NCBI GenBank assembly: GCA_035772405.1
Contig: JAYKKM010000005.1
Location: forward strand, 3,557,001 to 3,621,000
Direction of reading: 5' to 3'
Length of the DNA: 64,000 nt
From: Chrysogorgia sp. JL179-B06
Taxonomy: Eukaryota; Cnidaria; Anthozoa; Scleralcyonacea; Chrysogorgiidae
Below the pieces are notes generated by a model, which was not told the DNA's origin, did no database searches, and saw nothing but the letters and a program-made list of their open reading frames with translations. The position numbers and the translations under genes were made by a program. Numbering within the stretch: position 1 is the first letter of the stretch; each line of letters begins with the position of its first letter. Shown here one piece after another: positions 10,095 through 20,300 of this stretch.

Positions 10095-11085
10095 GAAACT
10101 ATGACGCGTTAGTGGTGTCAAAATTAGATTGTACATTATGAAGAACCGTTTGTCATTTTGGTCGGGACAGCTTATCATTCGGATAAAGTGTATACCATTA
10201 TGGACAGGTCATTTCATTATGATGTTTGAAGAGAAATGATGCTTTGCGAGCCGAGATATGGCGGGAAAAAATAAAAAAACAATATGGCGTCGCGACAACA
10301 ACCCACTGATCTCAAAAATAGGACTGGATCGAGCATCTAGTATAGTTAATGCGAAACAATAGGTTGCTCGATCCAGTCCTATTTTTGAGATCAGTGCAAC
10401 AACCCATAGATTGCTAGGTGTTACTACAGAGAATAAAAGTCATTTTAGATGAAGATAGTCTAGATGCTATGTGTTTCAGAGGAGAACAGCTTTACAGGCA
10501 CTTGTCTCGTTTGGTGGACGTTGATTTTCTCCCGTCTAGCAGAGAAACTACCGAATTACTCCGGCTTATTGGGAATTGTAACCGGCGATTTAACACTGGT
10601 TAACGTTTGGTGGACGTTGATTTTCGCAATAACCAACGTCAGCTGCTAACTCCTCTGAAACACATAGCATCTAGACTATCTTCATCTAAATCTTGAGAAG
10701 ACAATTTCTGAACAACATCAAATAGCATGACTTTTATTCTCTGTAGTAACACCTCGAAGCAATCTATGGGTTGTTGTCGCGACGGCATATTGTTTTTTAT
10801 TTTTCCCGCCATATCTCCGCTCGGTTCGCAAAGCATAATTTCTTTTCATAATGAAATGAGCACATCAAAATGATGACATAACATCATAATGAAATGACCT
10901 GTCATGTCTATAATGGTATACACCTTATCCGAATGATAAGCTGTCCCCATCATAATTAAATGACCTGTCCTGCTGTCCATAATGTATACACCTTATCCGA
11001 ATGATATTAAAGATGTCCCGACCAAAATGATAAATGGGTCTTCATAATGTACAATCTAATTTTGACACCACTAACTCTCGAAATT
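10095..11085. mobile_element. Foldback element: about 1-kb imperfect palindrome
   Basis: The left arm (about 10095-10520) returns as its reverse complement in the right arm (about 10640-11085). Examples are GTGGTGTCAAAATTAGATTG against its inverse near 11070, the CGCCATATCTC region, and the GATAGTCTAGATGCTATG tract. The loop is about 120 bp. Near 10860-11000 the right arm carries an extra tandem copy of the ATGACCTGTC / TTATCCGAATGAT block. No transposase is seen; such long-armed palindromes are typical of foldback-type DNA transposons. Confidence 0.8.
10304..10396. mobile_element. 93-bp hAT-type MITE inside the foldback arm
   Basis: CACTGATCTCAAAAATAGG and its exact inverse CCTATTTTTGAGATCAGTG form the ends (the pairing continues to about 31 bp). 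The flanks are the 8-bp duplication CAACAACC (10296-10303 and 10397-10404). The other arm of the palindrome, near 10768-10778, keeps the empty site with a single CAACAACC (in inverse), which proves this is an insertion. Confidence 0.93.
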
Positions 11086-11670
11086 AGCGTCACGTGATGA
11101 AATCCAATTTCATACCCCAAAGCGACATTATTACGTCACTTTCAATTAGACTTATGATCGACTTATGATGTATGCCGACGACTGTTAATTCTGAAAGCCT
11201 GCAAATGCTAACACCTGATTTTCCTTCTGACCCTCGCCCCAAAACACGACACATTGTCAAGTACAACCAGTCTCCGCAACAAAAACAGAAAACACTTGTT
11301 TGTGGGATTTTAAAGGGGGGGGCGAGCGCCCCTCCCTGGATCCGCCACTGGTAAAGTCTTCTGTCTCGTGTTTGCACTATTACATACTGTCCCATAGTTG
11401 TGAAAGACGCCCGACATCTTCTATAATTTCTACCTGGTCAATACAAGTCTACCACTAGGATTATGGAAATTCCAAGCCCAATGGCGATCGACAAAACGCA
11501 TTAAAGTGCATGTGTATCGAATCGATTCTCAAAAAACCCTGGGGACATTTCAATAATTAATATATACTGTAATTGCTTGAATTTGAGAAGTCAGTTCAAA
11601 TACTGGGAAAAACGCATGCTGTATTAGTGTGTAACTGGGCTTTGTTAAATCAATATGAAGAAAACAAATT
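11086..11670. other. Spacer with one hAT-like terminus
   Basis: CCTGGATCCGCCACTG at 11335-11350 is the inverse of the CAGTGGCGGATCCAGG end seen at 35852 and looks like a hAT terminal repeat. Its partner end is not found nearby. The remainder up to the 3' side of MARCH gene A shows nothing recognisable. Confidence 0.5.
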
Positions 11671-11675
11671 TCATA

Positions 11676-11681
11676 TTTATT
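11676..11681 (-). promoter_or_regulatory. Candidate polyadenylation signal of MARCH gene A
   Basis: AATAAA on the minus strand lies about 100 bp beyond the stop codon at 11785, at the normal distance for a short 3' UTR. Confidence 0.5.
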
Positions 11682-11784
11682 TAAGGCATAAATTATAAAT
11701 TACATTGGATGATTAATAAAATACATAACATTATTTTATAAAATATAATACAATTATAATATTAATAAAATATATAACATCATT

Positions 11785-12417
11785 TTAAACATATGTCTCT
11801 CGCACTGTTTGAAAATATTGAAGAGAAATGGGAGTGCTACGTGATTGATGCAAAGGGAATTGTTCTTGTCGTTGACTTGATTGTTGGTGAGGACGTATGC
11901 TCATTATGTGTTCGTTCACCTCGAAATTCACTTCACTTAAATGGTAGGGATACAAATGTACAGGATTTGTTAACACCATGCTATCAACGGCTATGTCATG
12001 TAGATCAAATGCATTGTTGGGATGAGATGAAATGCTCATTATCACATTTCGTGATTCAGCTGATACTTGGCTACTGTTTTGTGTTGACGGAGATTCCAGT
12101 GACTCATCTTTGATGTCGTCCTTTATATTATATGGCGAGAAAACCAAATGTTGGTTTAAAATGGCCCACCGTCTATAATAACGACGCCATTGTTTTAAAC
12201 TATCTACATACAAGCCAATAAAAGCCATCACAATAAATCCACCATTTAAAGCATAAGCATAGCTAATTTCCTTGCTCGTTCGTTCTTCTTCGGCTTCTTT
12301 GGAACTGCTTATTTGGGACCACATGATCCAACTTAGTGATGTTAGTAATATGCTGAAGAACGCCAAGAATAAGAGAAGATGAAGCCATCCTTTGATACTA
12401 GGTCGTGGAAAATGTAA
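11785..12417 (-). CDS. MARCH gene A exon with two membrane helices and tail
   Basis: Begins after the acceptor CACTAG with LHFPRPSIKGWLHLLLF and continues through two hydrophobic segments separated by the charged loop SSSKEAEEERTSKE. The tail is rich in His, Ser and Gln and ends at the TAA at 11785. The start matches gene B (WKLPHVGAKGW), which fixes the splice site in both genes. Confidence 0.88.
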   Translation of the reverse strand, partial: LHFPRPSIKGWLHLLLFLAFFSILLTSLSWIMWSQISSSKEAEEERTSKEISYAYALNGGFIVMAFIGLYVDSLKQWRRYYRRWAILNQHLVFSPYNIKDDIKDESLESPSTQNSSQVSAESRNVIMSISSHPNNAFDLHDIAVDSMVLTNPVHLYPYHLSEVNFEVNEHIMSIRPHQQSSQRQEQFPLHQSRSTPISLQYFQTVRETYV

Positions 12418-13639
12418 CTAGTGGAAATAACCATGAGAATAAACATATTACAATTTTAACGTAAGCATGATAACAATATAACAGAAAATTAACATGAACA
12501 ATAACAACAACATCAACAATATAATATAATATAATATAATAATATAATATAATAATATAATATAATATATAATATAATTATAAAATAAGTCGTGTCTTAT
12601 GCACGCTGTGATTGGTCAGTTACCGTGTTTATATCAGGCTGTATAACATGGATGGATTACGCCATCGTGATACGCCATCAATTAGCCATCAATTAGCCAT
12701 CGTACGCCATCAATTAGCCATCATACGCCATCAATTAGCCATCATACGCCATCAATTAGACATCACGGCGCCATCATACGCAGTAAGGAGAATTTACGTG
12801 TTGATAAAAAAGATATTTGTACATTTTATTTGCTTTTATGGGATATTTTATAAAAGAAATAGAAAACATTTTTATCTGTGTTCCCATACGTTATAATATA
12901 AACACTCATGGAAGTTTGGGAAAACTCGAAATCGCGTGGAAACACTCGCCCTACGAGCTTGTGTTCCCACTATGATTTCTCGTTCTCCCAAACTTCCACT
13001 CGTGTGTAAACACGATAAATGTTTTCTATTTCTTAAATATAATAATATAAGATGCAAGGGCGGGTAGTTAGTTACTTTAGCAAGCCCTGACTTTTCAAGA
13101 AGCGAGTAGTTTTTTATTACATTTTCAAAACAGAGGCTGTACTAGCTGTAGAGATCTACATTTTTTCAGTAACAAAGAAGTTAGCTATACTTTTTGGGAA
13201 AAAGTATGACAATCGCTTTTTCGCTACTTTTAAAAATTTCTCAAAGTCAGTGGTCACAACAGAGGGCCGGCTAGCATGTTTACGCTTGTACACAGAAATA
13301 TTAAGCAAATACCTTACGGACATCATTAATGCATTTCTTTCTCATTCTAAATTTGTAATTACACAGTTCACAAGATGATATTCCTGAACCAACTATCCAT
13401 GTTCGAAGACACGACTGATGAGCATAACACACTGAACCACTACAACGACATGGGTGAATCAATTGTTCTTCTTCCTCACTGCAGTGACAAATACGACATA
13501 TTGCAACACTGGAACAGAAACTTATATCTTGGAAACAATTATCACTATCATCTTTGTTTAGTGATATGTTCTTGGCTGGTGATGTTACTGAAATTGCACT
13601 CTTGTTGACAGGCGATTGCAGGTCCACTGTGTTAGACAT
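11785..13639 (-). CDS. MARCH-type RING-CH membrane E3 ubiquitin ligase, gene A (2 coding exons)
   Basis: Joining 13639-13313 to 12417-11785 gives 319 residues. The RING-CH domain (residues 48-93) has the full C4HC3 ligand set: C48, C51, C64, C66, H74, C77, C90, C93, with Trp81 after the sixth ligand. It recruits E2-ubiquitin. Exon 2 encodes two hydrophobic helices (about 121-143 and 161-180) and a cytosolic tail of about 140 residues. Known MARCH proteins ubiquitinate membrane proteins and send them to lysosomes; the RING is closest by eye to MARCH1/8 (AICRICHC...CELC). The intron has a GT donor after VRK and an AG acceptor, phase 0. A CAG acceptor 5 bases before the ATG suggests an upstream non-coding exon. 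The paralogue (gene B) lies upstream on the same strand. Confidence 0.9.
12418..13312 (-). other. Intron of MARCH gene A, filled with repeats
   Basis: Contains an (ATAAT)n microsatellite near 12518-12580 and a 22-bp minisatellite CGCCATCAATTAGCCATCAT (about 5 units, 12660-12780). It also holds a hairpin whose arms are ATGGAAGTTTGGGA and its inverse (12905-13000). The tract GTCTTATGCACGCTGTGATT (12593-12612) recurs at about 38749, where ATAGAAAATGGATGG also follows, so this is a dispersed element. Confidence 0.75.
13313..13639 (-). CDS. MARCH gene A exon with start codon and RING-CH domain
   Basis: 109 codons from ATG at 13639 to the donor AAG|GTATTT. The N-terminal 40 residues are polar and probably disordered (Ser/Asn/Asp rich). 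The RING-CH follows and is fully contained in this exon. Confidence 0.88.
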
Positions 13640-14036
13640 GAACCCTGTGGTGGAAAATTATTAAAAATCATTGTTAAATTATAAATATGATTACAATTCT
13701 CTGTATATGGATGTCCCACAACCTGTTACCCTCCGTATACACATGTGCTAAAAACAACAACCAGTATGTTGTTCAAAGTCGAATTTGTGATCGTTTGAGA
13801 TTGACTTTTCACTACTGAAATAACAGATTTGTTCAACGAAACCATCATTGGCGTTGATGATTTGATTACTTGTGAATAGGTCTAATTATGTTTAATTCAT
13901 TAATAATTATATAATTATAATTAATCTCATTTGGTAGTCACTCATACTGTAAGTTTGTAGTTTAAATAATATTACTAGCCAGGTAAAAGTGGCTACCCTG
14001 CTCCCCATTTTCAATGCCCCTGAATAGTCAACATGT
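13640..14036. other. Upstream flank of MARCH gene A
   Basis: CCACCACAG|GGTTC just before the ATG on the minus strand is an acceptor-like sequence. The rest is AT-rich and shows no gene. Confidence 0.5.
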
Positions 14037-14323
14037 CCTCCTACCCTAGAATTACCAATAATCAGTATGCAATGTGTAAGTGTGCAATGGCCTTGAATTA
14101 CCAATAATTGGTAATTGTAGGAACATAAGAATAGCGCATGCGTTTAACAGTCAATTACTAATCCAACGTGCTTATAGTCTAAGCACTTCGTCGACTCAAG
14201 GGTGGGGCTTTCAGGTGCATGGGCGGCGTTAGAAAGCTCGTTAGGGTTAGGAAAACACTTGATGCGGGGGTTAGGATTGATATTGTGTTGGTGTACTGAT
14301 TATTGGTAATTCTAGGTAGGAGG
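14037..14323. mobile_element. MITE with CCTCCTACC ends and the shared GCGCATGCG core
   Basis: CCTCCTACCCTAGAATTACC and its inverse GGTAATTCTAGGTAGGAGG form the ends, with CAATAATCAG pairing just inside. The interior carries GCGCATGCGTTTAACAGTCAA and a GTTAGGGTTAGG-like G-rich part that recur in the elements at 16556, 60050 and 62379, although those have different ends. Confidence 0.8.
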
Positions 14324-14724
14324 ATTAGCGAGGATATGCTGGAATAGTTGTATTAGGCTTGTAGCTTTCACTTTGGAATGGGCCCCAGGTTTTGCATTGC
14401 ATGCTCATAGCTTCAGGCCACTTGCGGGGCCCAGTTGTATGGCTACAAAAAATTGACCCCAAAAAGATACATTACATAGAAATAGTTACATAATTATCAC
14501 ACTCGAGAAGAGAGACAGTGTTAGTCGATACGATTCAACTATCTTCAGACTAACTAGTAATTCAGCTTGAACTTTTTACAATATCAAAATGTGGTACCAA
14601 AACAAGATGAAAATAAACAATCTTCTAACTCTAAGTTTTAAAAGAAACAATAATAAGAACAGTACCGAGTACGACTACGAGAAATTACGTGAAGCGAGTT
14701 GTTCTTAATAACTTATAAACTTAC
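14324..14724. other. Spacer, mostly without recognised content
   Basis: No gene or inverted repeat is evident. The part next to 14725 would be the beginning of the intron following a possible 5' exon of MARCH gene A. Confidence 0.4.
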
Positions 14725-14904
14725 CTGGCAATTTAGATATTTACAGTTACTCTTCTGAGGCAAGATTCGAGAAAAACAAGAATTGCATTTCAAAAAAAGT
14801 AATGCCAAGTAAACTGACAGCAAACACGCCAGCAAAAACGCCATCACCTTATTCGCAAATATTCGCCATGTTTTTTCAAATAATAACAGATGATACAAAA
14901 ACAT
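14725..14904 (-). other. Possible 5' untranslated exon of MARCH gene A
   Basis: On the minus strand, TTGCCAG|GTAAGT at 14725 is a near-perfect donor, and the next acceptor in this direction is the one before the gene A start codon. The exon's open frame does not continue in frame into the RING-CH exon, so it would be non-coding. This is inference from splice-site quality only. Confidence 0.3.
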
Positions 14905-15179
14905 TTCTGCGTGCCCGCGGCATGGGCTCCCGAAACAACTTTTATCCTAACCTAACCCTAAATAACCCTAATGGTAACTCGCACACCCCTGAGCAGAATT
15001 CTAAAGATCACTTTCCAAAGTATCAAGGTTCCAAAAAATGTGATCCCAAAAAACATTTTGCCTGTCGCGCTCATTAATACGGAAAAACTCTACGGAAATA
15101 TAAAATTTGAGTATTTCCAAGTTTCTTACTATTTCCGTAGTTACAAGTTTCCTATTTCCAGCAATTTCTCCCGCCCGCG
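14905..15179. other. Spacer
   Basis: No recognisable gene. CCTAACCCTAAATAACCCTAA near 14947 is a short telomere-like tract, too short to mean more than a dispersed repeat. Confidence 0.4.
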
Positions 15180-15335
15180 CGAAGTTACCGGATGTGATGT
15201 CGTTTACATCCGGTAACTTTAACAGCAAAAAAGTACATGAAGATGAAATTTTCCGCTGACAAGATATATTATGATTTTGTTCGGAAGACTCAAATATTAC
15301 GAATATGTAAAACCCCCAAACGTGAGATAGGCACT
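15180..15335. mobile_element. Truncated copy of the ATAGGCACT / TTAA hairpin family
   Basis: Starts in the hairpin centre (TTACCGGATGTGATG / TTTACATCCGGTAA) and runs through GAAGATGAAATTTTCCGCTG to the end GATAGGCACT followed by TTAA. It matches the right halves of the elements at 38975 and 39613. The left half is missing. Confidence 0.75.
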
Positions 15336-15439
15336 TTAAACTAGCTAATCGTAGTAATTTTATAATCAAAAATAGATACCGATAATGATTTACTGTTCTC
15401 GAGTTTCTGTTACTACCTGTTAGCATACATTTGTCTTAT

Positions 15440-15850
15440 TTAACCACTTAGCCACAAGCAGGTCGTCTTGACTTCGTTTAGTTCTTTTTCTAGATCTTGA
15501 ATGCCATAACAATATAGACCATATCATTAGCGTAGAGTGACATGGCCGAGTGTTTCACAACAGTGAGTTGGTAATTCATTGATATAGATAATAAACAATA
15601 ACGGTCCCAAAAAAACCCTAATAATAATCTAATAAAAACCCCTCATAATCCTGAGGCACACCAAAAGTAACGGGTAATTCCTCAGACAATTCATGACCAC
15701 AAGACGTGCGGTGCTTCCTATATTATGGCTAAGATACGACTCAAACCAGTTAACAACTTTGTGAGTAAAATTCCGTGATCTACCGTGCCGAATGATTTAG
15801 TTAAGCCCAGGAAAACAAACCCGTAAAATTGTATGATTGAGTACAAATTC
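15440..15850 (-). pseudogene. LINE reverse-transcriptase relic
   Basis: The minus strand reads, with stops and frame changes, a LNKSFGTVDHGILLTKL motif A region, then an ITRYFWCASGL-like decayed stretch, then IVYYLYQ / NELP-like text. The motif C region is GHVTLYANDMVYIVMAFK, where the normal ADD is changed to AND. This order is that of CR1/L2-type reverse transcriptases. Confidence 0.65.
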
Positions 15851-15859
15851 CATATAATA

Positions 15860-16285
15860 TAAGATTTGGAAATACGAAATTTGGAAATACGGAAACTTGG
15901 AAAATACGGAAGGAAATAGGAAAGTTGGAAATATGGAAATAGGAAACTTGGAAATAGGAAACTTGGAAATACGGAAATATGAAACTTGGAAATACGGAAA
16001 AAAATACGAAACTTGGAAATACGGAAATATGAAACTTGGAAATAAGAAACTTGAAAATACGGAAATATGAAACTTGGAAATAAGAAACTTGGAAATTTGG
16101 AAATAGAAAAATAGGAAACTTGGAATTACGGAAATATGAAACTTGGAATTACGGAAACAGGAAACTTGGAAATAGGAAACTTAATATGGAAATACGAAAC
16201 AGGAAACTTGGAATTAGGAAACTTGGAAATACGGAAATACTAGGAAACGTAATATGGAAATAGGAAACTTGGAAATGCAGTGGTC
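15860..16285 (+). repeat. GGAAATACGGAAATATGAAACTT minisatellite
   Basis: Irregular tandem copies of GGAAATA(C/G)GAAACTT-type units run for about 420 bp. They are A/G rich on the + strand (one-strand purine asymmetry). No coding meaning. Confidence 0.85.
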
Positions 16286-16555
16286 TCACAATGCCTCCCC
16301 CATTTTCTAGGGAGATTAAGTTTGACTTCCAATACGAATACCAGTACCGATATTCGATCTGGCCTTCTGCTTCCAATTATTAATTGACAATTAGTTATCA
16401 ATAGAATAGCGTTGTGCATGGTTGGTATTTATAGAACCAAAATTCTGACAAACAAACCGAAACGAGTCTCAAAGGTTCCAAATTACCATTTTGCTATTGT
16501 TGGGAATGAAGAATTAAGGCAAACACCAACATAGTTTCCACCTAGTTAATGTAGA
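16286..16555. other. Spacer
   Basis: Nothing recognisable beyond AT-rich DNA. Confidence 0.4.
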
Positions 16556-16855
16556 CAGTCTACATTGGTAACGTGTAGCTGTTAATGTACAATGTCTATT
16601 GTCTACATTAACTCAACTCGCGCTAAAATAACGATAGTTAGCGCATGCGTTTAACAGTCAATTTTTAATCCCACATGCTTAGTCTCTCTCACCAGTCTAT
16701 TAATCTAGCAACCAAAGTAGGGGAGTGGATGTCGCGGGGGTTAGGGTTAGAAAACTCGTTAGGCGGGGGGTTAAGGTTAGGATCTTTGTTGTTTTGGGGT
16801 TAGCGATTATTTGTTAATGTAGACATTAACAGCTACACGTTACCAATGTAGACTG
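16556..16855. mobile_element. MITE with CAGTCTACATTGG ends and the shared GCGCATGCG core
   Basis: CAGTCTACATTGGTAACGTG and its inverse CACGTTACCAATGTAGACTG are the ends, with AGCTGTTAATGT continuing the pairing. The middle shares GCGCATGCGTTTAACAGTCAA, CCCACATGCTTAGTCTCTCT and GTTAGGGTTAG with the elements at 14037, 60050 and 62379. Confidence 0.85.
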
Positions 16856-17060
16856 GGTTGCAAACACAGACATATTGGCACAGGTTTCATCAACCTCGTA
16901 CCCAGGGTTAACCCTGGGTATGAGGTTGAGGTTTCATCCAGTCAAACTGTTCCGAAATTCGGTCGACTTCAGAAGTGTACCGATACCAACATCCAATTGC
17001 TAAAAGTAACTATTGTGCATGACCAGAGCCGTATGGACCTAACCTCCCTGATAAGCCAAC
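16856..17060. other. Short hairpin spacer
   Basis: CAACCTCGTACCCAGGGTTA and TAACCCTGGGTATGAGGTTG (16890-16931) pair to form a tight hairpin. No gene. Confidence 0.6.
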
Positions 17061-17225
17061 TTAGGGGCGGACCATTTGATTTTTGAGGGGGGGGTTGGAA
17101 GATTTAGAAAAAAAAATTCCTGCAAGCCTAGAAGAAAGAAAAAAAAAATCATGCAGCGTACAATCGAGGAAAAAAAATATCATGCAAAGAGAGTGCTCAA
17201 AAAAATAAATTCCTACAAGCTACTG

Positions 17226-17767
17226 ATGCTCTTCGGTATGGTGTCCACAGGCTTGATTTTGCATTTTTGAGAAGGCATATTTGCAGATTTGCTGACTTAA
17301 AAGAACACATGGGTGAACAGTGGACAACATCACAGTGATTTTATATTTGGTATAATTTATCCTATTCATCAGTCTATAGGTCAGCAGAATGCCAACTTCA
17401 ATCAAGCAGAAATTACTTATTGTTAGAATTCCTTTACAGCAGATAGCACTATGCTAAACCCATAGGCACAGGTGCATAAAATAGAATAGAAGTGGATTTT
17501 TAGGTGTGATGAAACTTCATTCACACAAAATTCACTTCTATTTCATTTTACTCACCCTTGGGTTCAGCTTTATAGTGACAGGCTTTCATTTCCTATAAAA
17601 ATAGCTATAGGTTAACTTCTAAAGGTCTCTATACACAAGTAATATTTATATTAATATTTTTTGAATATTAAAACATCAGTTTTTATACACCATTGTTGTC
17701 ATAGTTCCTTATAATTTATGGCCTTTAATAGTTTCTCTGACATCAGAACTTAGGACTTTTTAGGTAA
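17226..17767. other. Interior of the TTA element before the LINE
   Basis: A protein-like + strand stretch, ALRYGVHRLDFAFLRRHIC then FADLKEHMGEQW, occurs at about 17224-17330. I cannot assign it to a family; it may be a captured exon. An AAATTCACTTCTATTTCATTT-like hairpin lies at 17485-17550. Confidence 0.35.
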
Positions 17768-17905
17768 TATAATAATAATAATATAATACATTTATATAGC
17801 GCTTATTCCTATTGGTGCTAAGCGCTTTACATAATAAATACATAATAATCTATATCTAAAAAAACAAACTAAAAAACCAACTATATTCAATAATAAAACA
17901 AAGTA

Positions 17906-19387
17906 TTAAAAAAAAGCAAGCTTAAATAGATAGGTTTTGACGGAAGTTTTAAATTGAGTTAAATTTGAAGATTTCTTGATCGAAAGGGGCAGTTTGTTCC
18001 ATAGTAGAGGTGCTGTGACGGAGAAAGCACGTGAACCATAGGCGGACAGACGGAATCGTTTTTGTTGAAGGAGGCAAGCAGAAGATGAGCGGAGGTTTCT
18101 CTTGGGTGTGTAGTACTGCAATAGATCAAGGAGGTATATTGGTGCTTGGCCATTCAGAACTTTGTAAGTTAGAAGAAGAATCTTGAAATGGACACGATAT
18201 TCAACAGGTAGCCAATGTAGATGCATGAGGTGTGGTGTAATGTGATCGTGCTTGCGTGACAGCGTTATCAAACGGGCGGCAGCATTCTGAACATATTGGA
18301 GCTTTTGCAAGATATATTTAGGGATGCCATATAATAGAGAGTTACAATAATCAATTTTGGAGCTGACAAAAGCATGAACAAGTGTTTCGGCTGATTTAGA
18401 GGTAAAAAATTTCCTTATTCTTGCAATATTGCGCAGATGGTAAAATGCAGATTTGCATACGGAGTTGACATGTAGAACCATAGACATGGTATTATCAAAG
18501 ATGACACCAAAATTTCTTATAGAAGCAGCAGGCTCAATTTGATCAGATCCGACAGATACTATAGAATTCTTGGGAGGCTGGCGATGTTTAGGATAGAAAA
18601 TAATAAGTTCAGTTTTGTCACCATTGAGTTTCAACTTGTTCTGGTTCATCCAACTCTCAATGTCAACTATACAGACTTCGATGCGGCTGGTTGCACTGTC
18701 TTGTTCTATGTCACTGTTGAGACTAAATGTAGTATACAGTTGACTATCATCGGCATAGAGATGGAACGACATGTTATGGTTTCTAAGAATATCGCCTAAA
18801 GGAGAGGTGTACAATAGGTATAATATTGGACCCAGAACAGACCCTTGGGGAACACCACATGTAACATTGTGAATATCAGACTTCACACCTTTGATATTCA
18901 CAAACTGGGTACGATCGGTTAAGTATGATCTAAACCAATCCAAGGCTTTGCCGGTGATTCCAAATTTGCTCTGCATTCGATAAAGTAAAATGTCATGATC
19001 GACAGTGTCAAAAGCAGCTGAGAGGTCAAGCATTAAAAGTACAACACATTTATTGTCATCAAGGGCACAAAGAATGTCATTTTGAACTCGGAGTAATGCA
19101 GTTTCACAGCTGTGGTATTTCTTATATGCGGACTGGAGGGGCTCACATAGGTTATTTTCTTCAAGATAATGGTTTAAGCGAACTGCAACAACCTTTTCAG
19201 TTGTTTTAGAAGTCATTTTCAAATTAGACACGGGTCTAAAGTTTTTAAAGATTTCATGATCTAACGAAGGTTTCTTTAACAGCGGTTGCAGCACAGCCAC
19301 TTTGAGAGCAGATGGTACTTGGCTATTCTCTAGTGATAAATTGACGATTCTACAGATAATTGGCATAAGAACATCAAGATTATTCAC
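17906..19387 (-). CDS. LINE reverse transcriptase, single long frame of 493 codons
   Basis: Uninterrupted frame with the ordered RT motifs: FRPVSNL (residues 50-56), [12 protein letters not shown] (about 120-131, catalytic Asp), [10 protein letters not shown] (178-187), LYADD (210-214, catalytic pair), then the thumb and the long C-terminal region typical of CR1/L2. It copies LINE RNA at a nicked target. The frame lacks its endonuclease and true start, so it is not a functional gene, but the absence of stops over 1.5 kb points to a young insertion. Confidence 0.85.
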   Translation of the reverse strand: MNNLDVLMPIICRIVNLSLENSQVPSALKVAVLQPLLKKPSLDHEIFKNFRPVSNLKMTSKTTEKVVAVRLNHYLEENNLCEPLQSAYKKYHSCETALLRVQNDILCALDDNKCVVLLMLDLSAAFDTVDHDILLYRMQSKFGITGKALDWFRSYLTDRTQFVNIKGVKSDIHNVTCGVPQGSVLGPILYLLYTSPLGDILRNHNMSFHLYADDSQLYTTFSLNSDIEQDSATSRIEVCIVDIESWMNQNKLKLNGDKTELIIFYPKHRQPPKNSIVSVGSDQIEPAASIRNFGVIFDNTMSMVLHVNSVCKSAFYHLRNIARIRKFFTSKSAETLVHAFVSSKIDYCNSLLYGIPKYILQKLQYVQNAAARLITLSRKHDHITPHLMHLHWLPVEYRVHFKILLLTYKVLNGQAPIYLLDLLQYYTPKRNLRSSSACLLQQKRFRLSAYGSRAFSVTAPLLWNKLPLSIKKSSNLTQFKTSVKTYLFKLAFF

Positions 19388-19429
19388 AACAAGTTGGAAT
19401 GGCAGAGGATCGAGAGAACAAGATTTGGT

Positions 19430-19885
19430 GCTATAGGTCTAATCATGTCTGACAGCTCCTCGATACTGGTCGGTGTAAGTGAGCTCAATTCACAAACAAG
19501 CTGAGGCGTGTCTAGTTCTGTAAACCGAGATCCATCAGCCCCAGTCCCCGCAAATTGCTGCCTGATTATCTTGATTTTTTGGTCAAAGAAATTTGCGAAT
19601 TGATTGGCAAGTTCCGCATTTGATGAACATGTTGGATAGAGTTTCTCAGGCTTCCTGTGAAGTAGATGATCAATTGTTTGGAAAAGTTTCTTATGGTCAG
19701 ATCCCGCTTCCTCAATTAATGAAGTAAAATATTCCATTTTAGCGGAGTTTATAATGTCCTTAACCAATGCACGTTGATTGAGATACAACTGGCGGTCTTC
19801 TGCAGTTTGCGTATGCCGCCATCGACGTTCTAGGTACACAGTTCTTGAAGCGTATGAAAGCTTTATTAAGTTACTGTAAGCCGTT
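19430..19885 (-). pseudogene. Linker region between endonuclease and RT of the LINE
   Basis: Contains YLERRWRHTQTAEDRQLY, INSAKMEYFTSLIEEA, KKLFQTIDHLLHRK and NQFANFFDQKI, the usual pre-RT linker of CR1/L2 LINEs. It is frameshifted relative to the RT near 19430 and cut off at its 5' side near 19885. Confidence 0.8.
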
Positions 19886-20060
19886 AATATCATGAGTGGC
19901 AAAAAAATATCCTGCAGCGGAATATATTGCGAAAAAAATATCTTGCGCTGCACTTTTACGCGAAAAAAATAACTGGCTCGTTCGCTTGGGTAGAAAAAAA
20001 ATGCTTGCATGGACTGAATCTTCCAACCCCCCCCTCAAAAATCAAATGGTCCGCCCCTTA

Positions 20061-20204
20061 TGAAATGTCGTGGCAATGATGTTGATTCTAATTGACCGCA
20101 ATATTTCAGTATTGCTGATCGTGTTTGAATGGAAGGGAAAGCTAAGTGTAGAATATTATTATTGATATTGATATCGGAAGTCAAGCTTAATTAACCCCTG
20201 TAGG
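20061..20204. other. Spacer
   Basis: Unremarkable. Confidence 0.3.
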
Positions 20205-20300
20205 GAGGTTAAAGTGGCCATGAGCTAGCTAGTATGTGGTTAGAGTGGCCATGAGCTAGCTAGCATCGGAAGGTTGCAGGTTCAATCACCGCTCGGGCAT
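20205..20300 (+). repeat. tRNA-derived SINE head remnant, partly duplicated
   Basis: AGTGGCCATGAGCTAGCTAG occurs twice 32 bp apart. The second copy is followed by GCATCGGAAGGTTGCAGGTT and CAATCACCGC, which resembles a tRNA anticodon/T-arm with a decayed B box. No full cloverleaf can be drawn. Confidence 0.45.

Larger units (their letters stand above)
17768..19885 (-). mobile_element. 5'-truncated CR1/L2-like LINE
   Basis: The minus-strand 3' end is ATGTAAAGCGCTTAGCACC...GCGCTATATAAATG followed by a (TAATA)n tail. That is the conserved tail of L2-clade LINEs and their SINE partners. The coding part covers the linker and reverse transcriptase; the endonuclease is absent, as expected from 5' truncation during target-primed reverse transcription. 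One frameshift near 19430 separates the linker frame (to about 20010) from the RT frame. Confidence 0.88.
17064..20057. mobile_element. TTA-flanked inverted-repeat element (PIF/Harbinger-like) carrying a LINE
   Basis: GGGGCGGACCATTTGATTTT at 17064 and AAAATCAAATGGTCCGCCCC ending at 20057 are inverse copies, and the pairing continues through the poly-G and TTGGAAGATT. Both ends abut TTA (17061-17063, 20058-20060). A 3-bp TTA/TAA target fits PIF/Harbinger. Subterminal tandem tracts of AAAAAAAATATCATGCA type lie inside both ends. No transposase remains; 17768-19885 is an inserted or captured LINE. Confidence 0.75.

Noticed and set aside
14713..14904. Signal-peptide-like frame on the minus strand
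   Set aside because: The frame does not join in phase to the MARCH gene A RING exon. I keep only the possibility of a non-coding 5' exon here.
14946..14971. Telomere-like CCTAACCCTAA tract
   Set aside because: Only two to three units and no wider array; it matches the G-rich part of the dispersed MITE core, so it is not a telomere.
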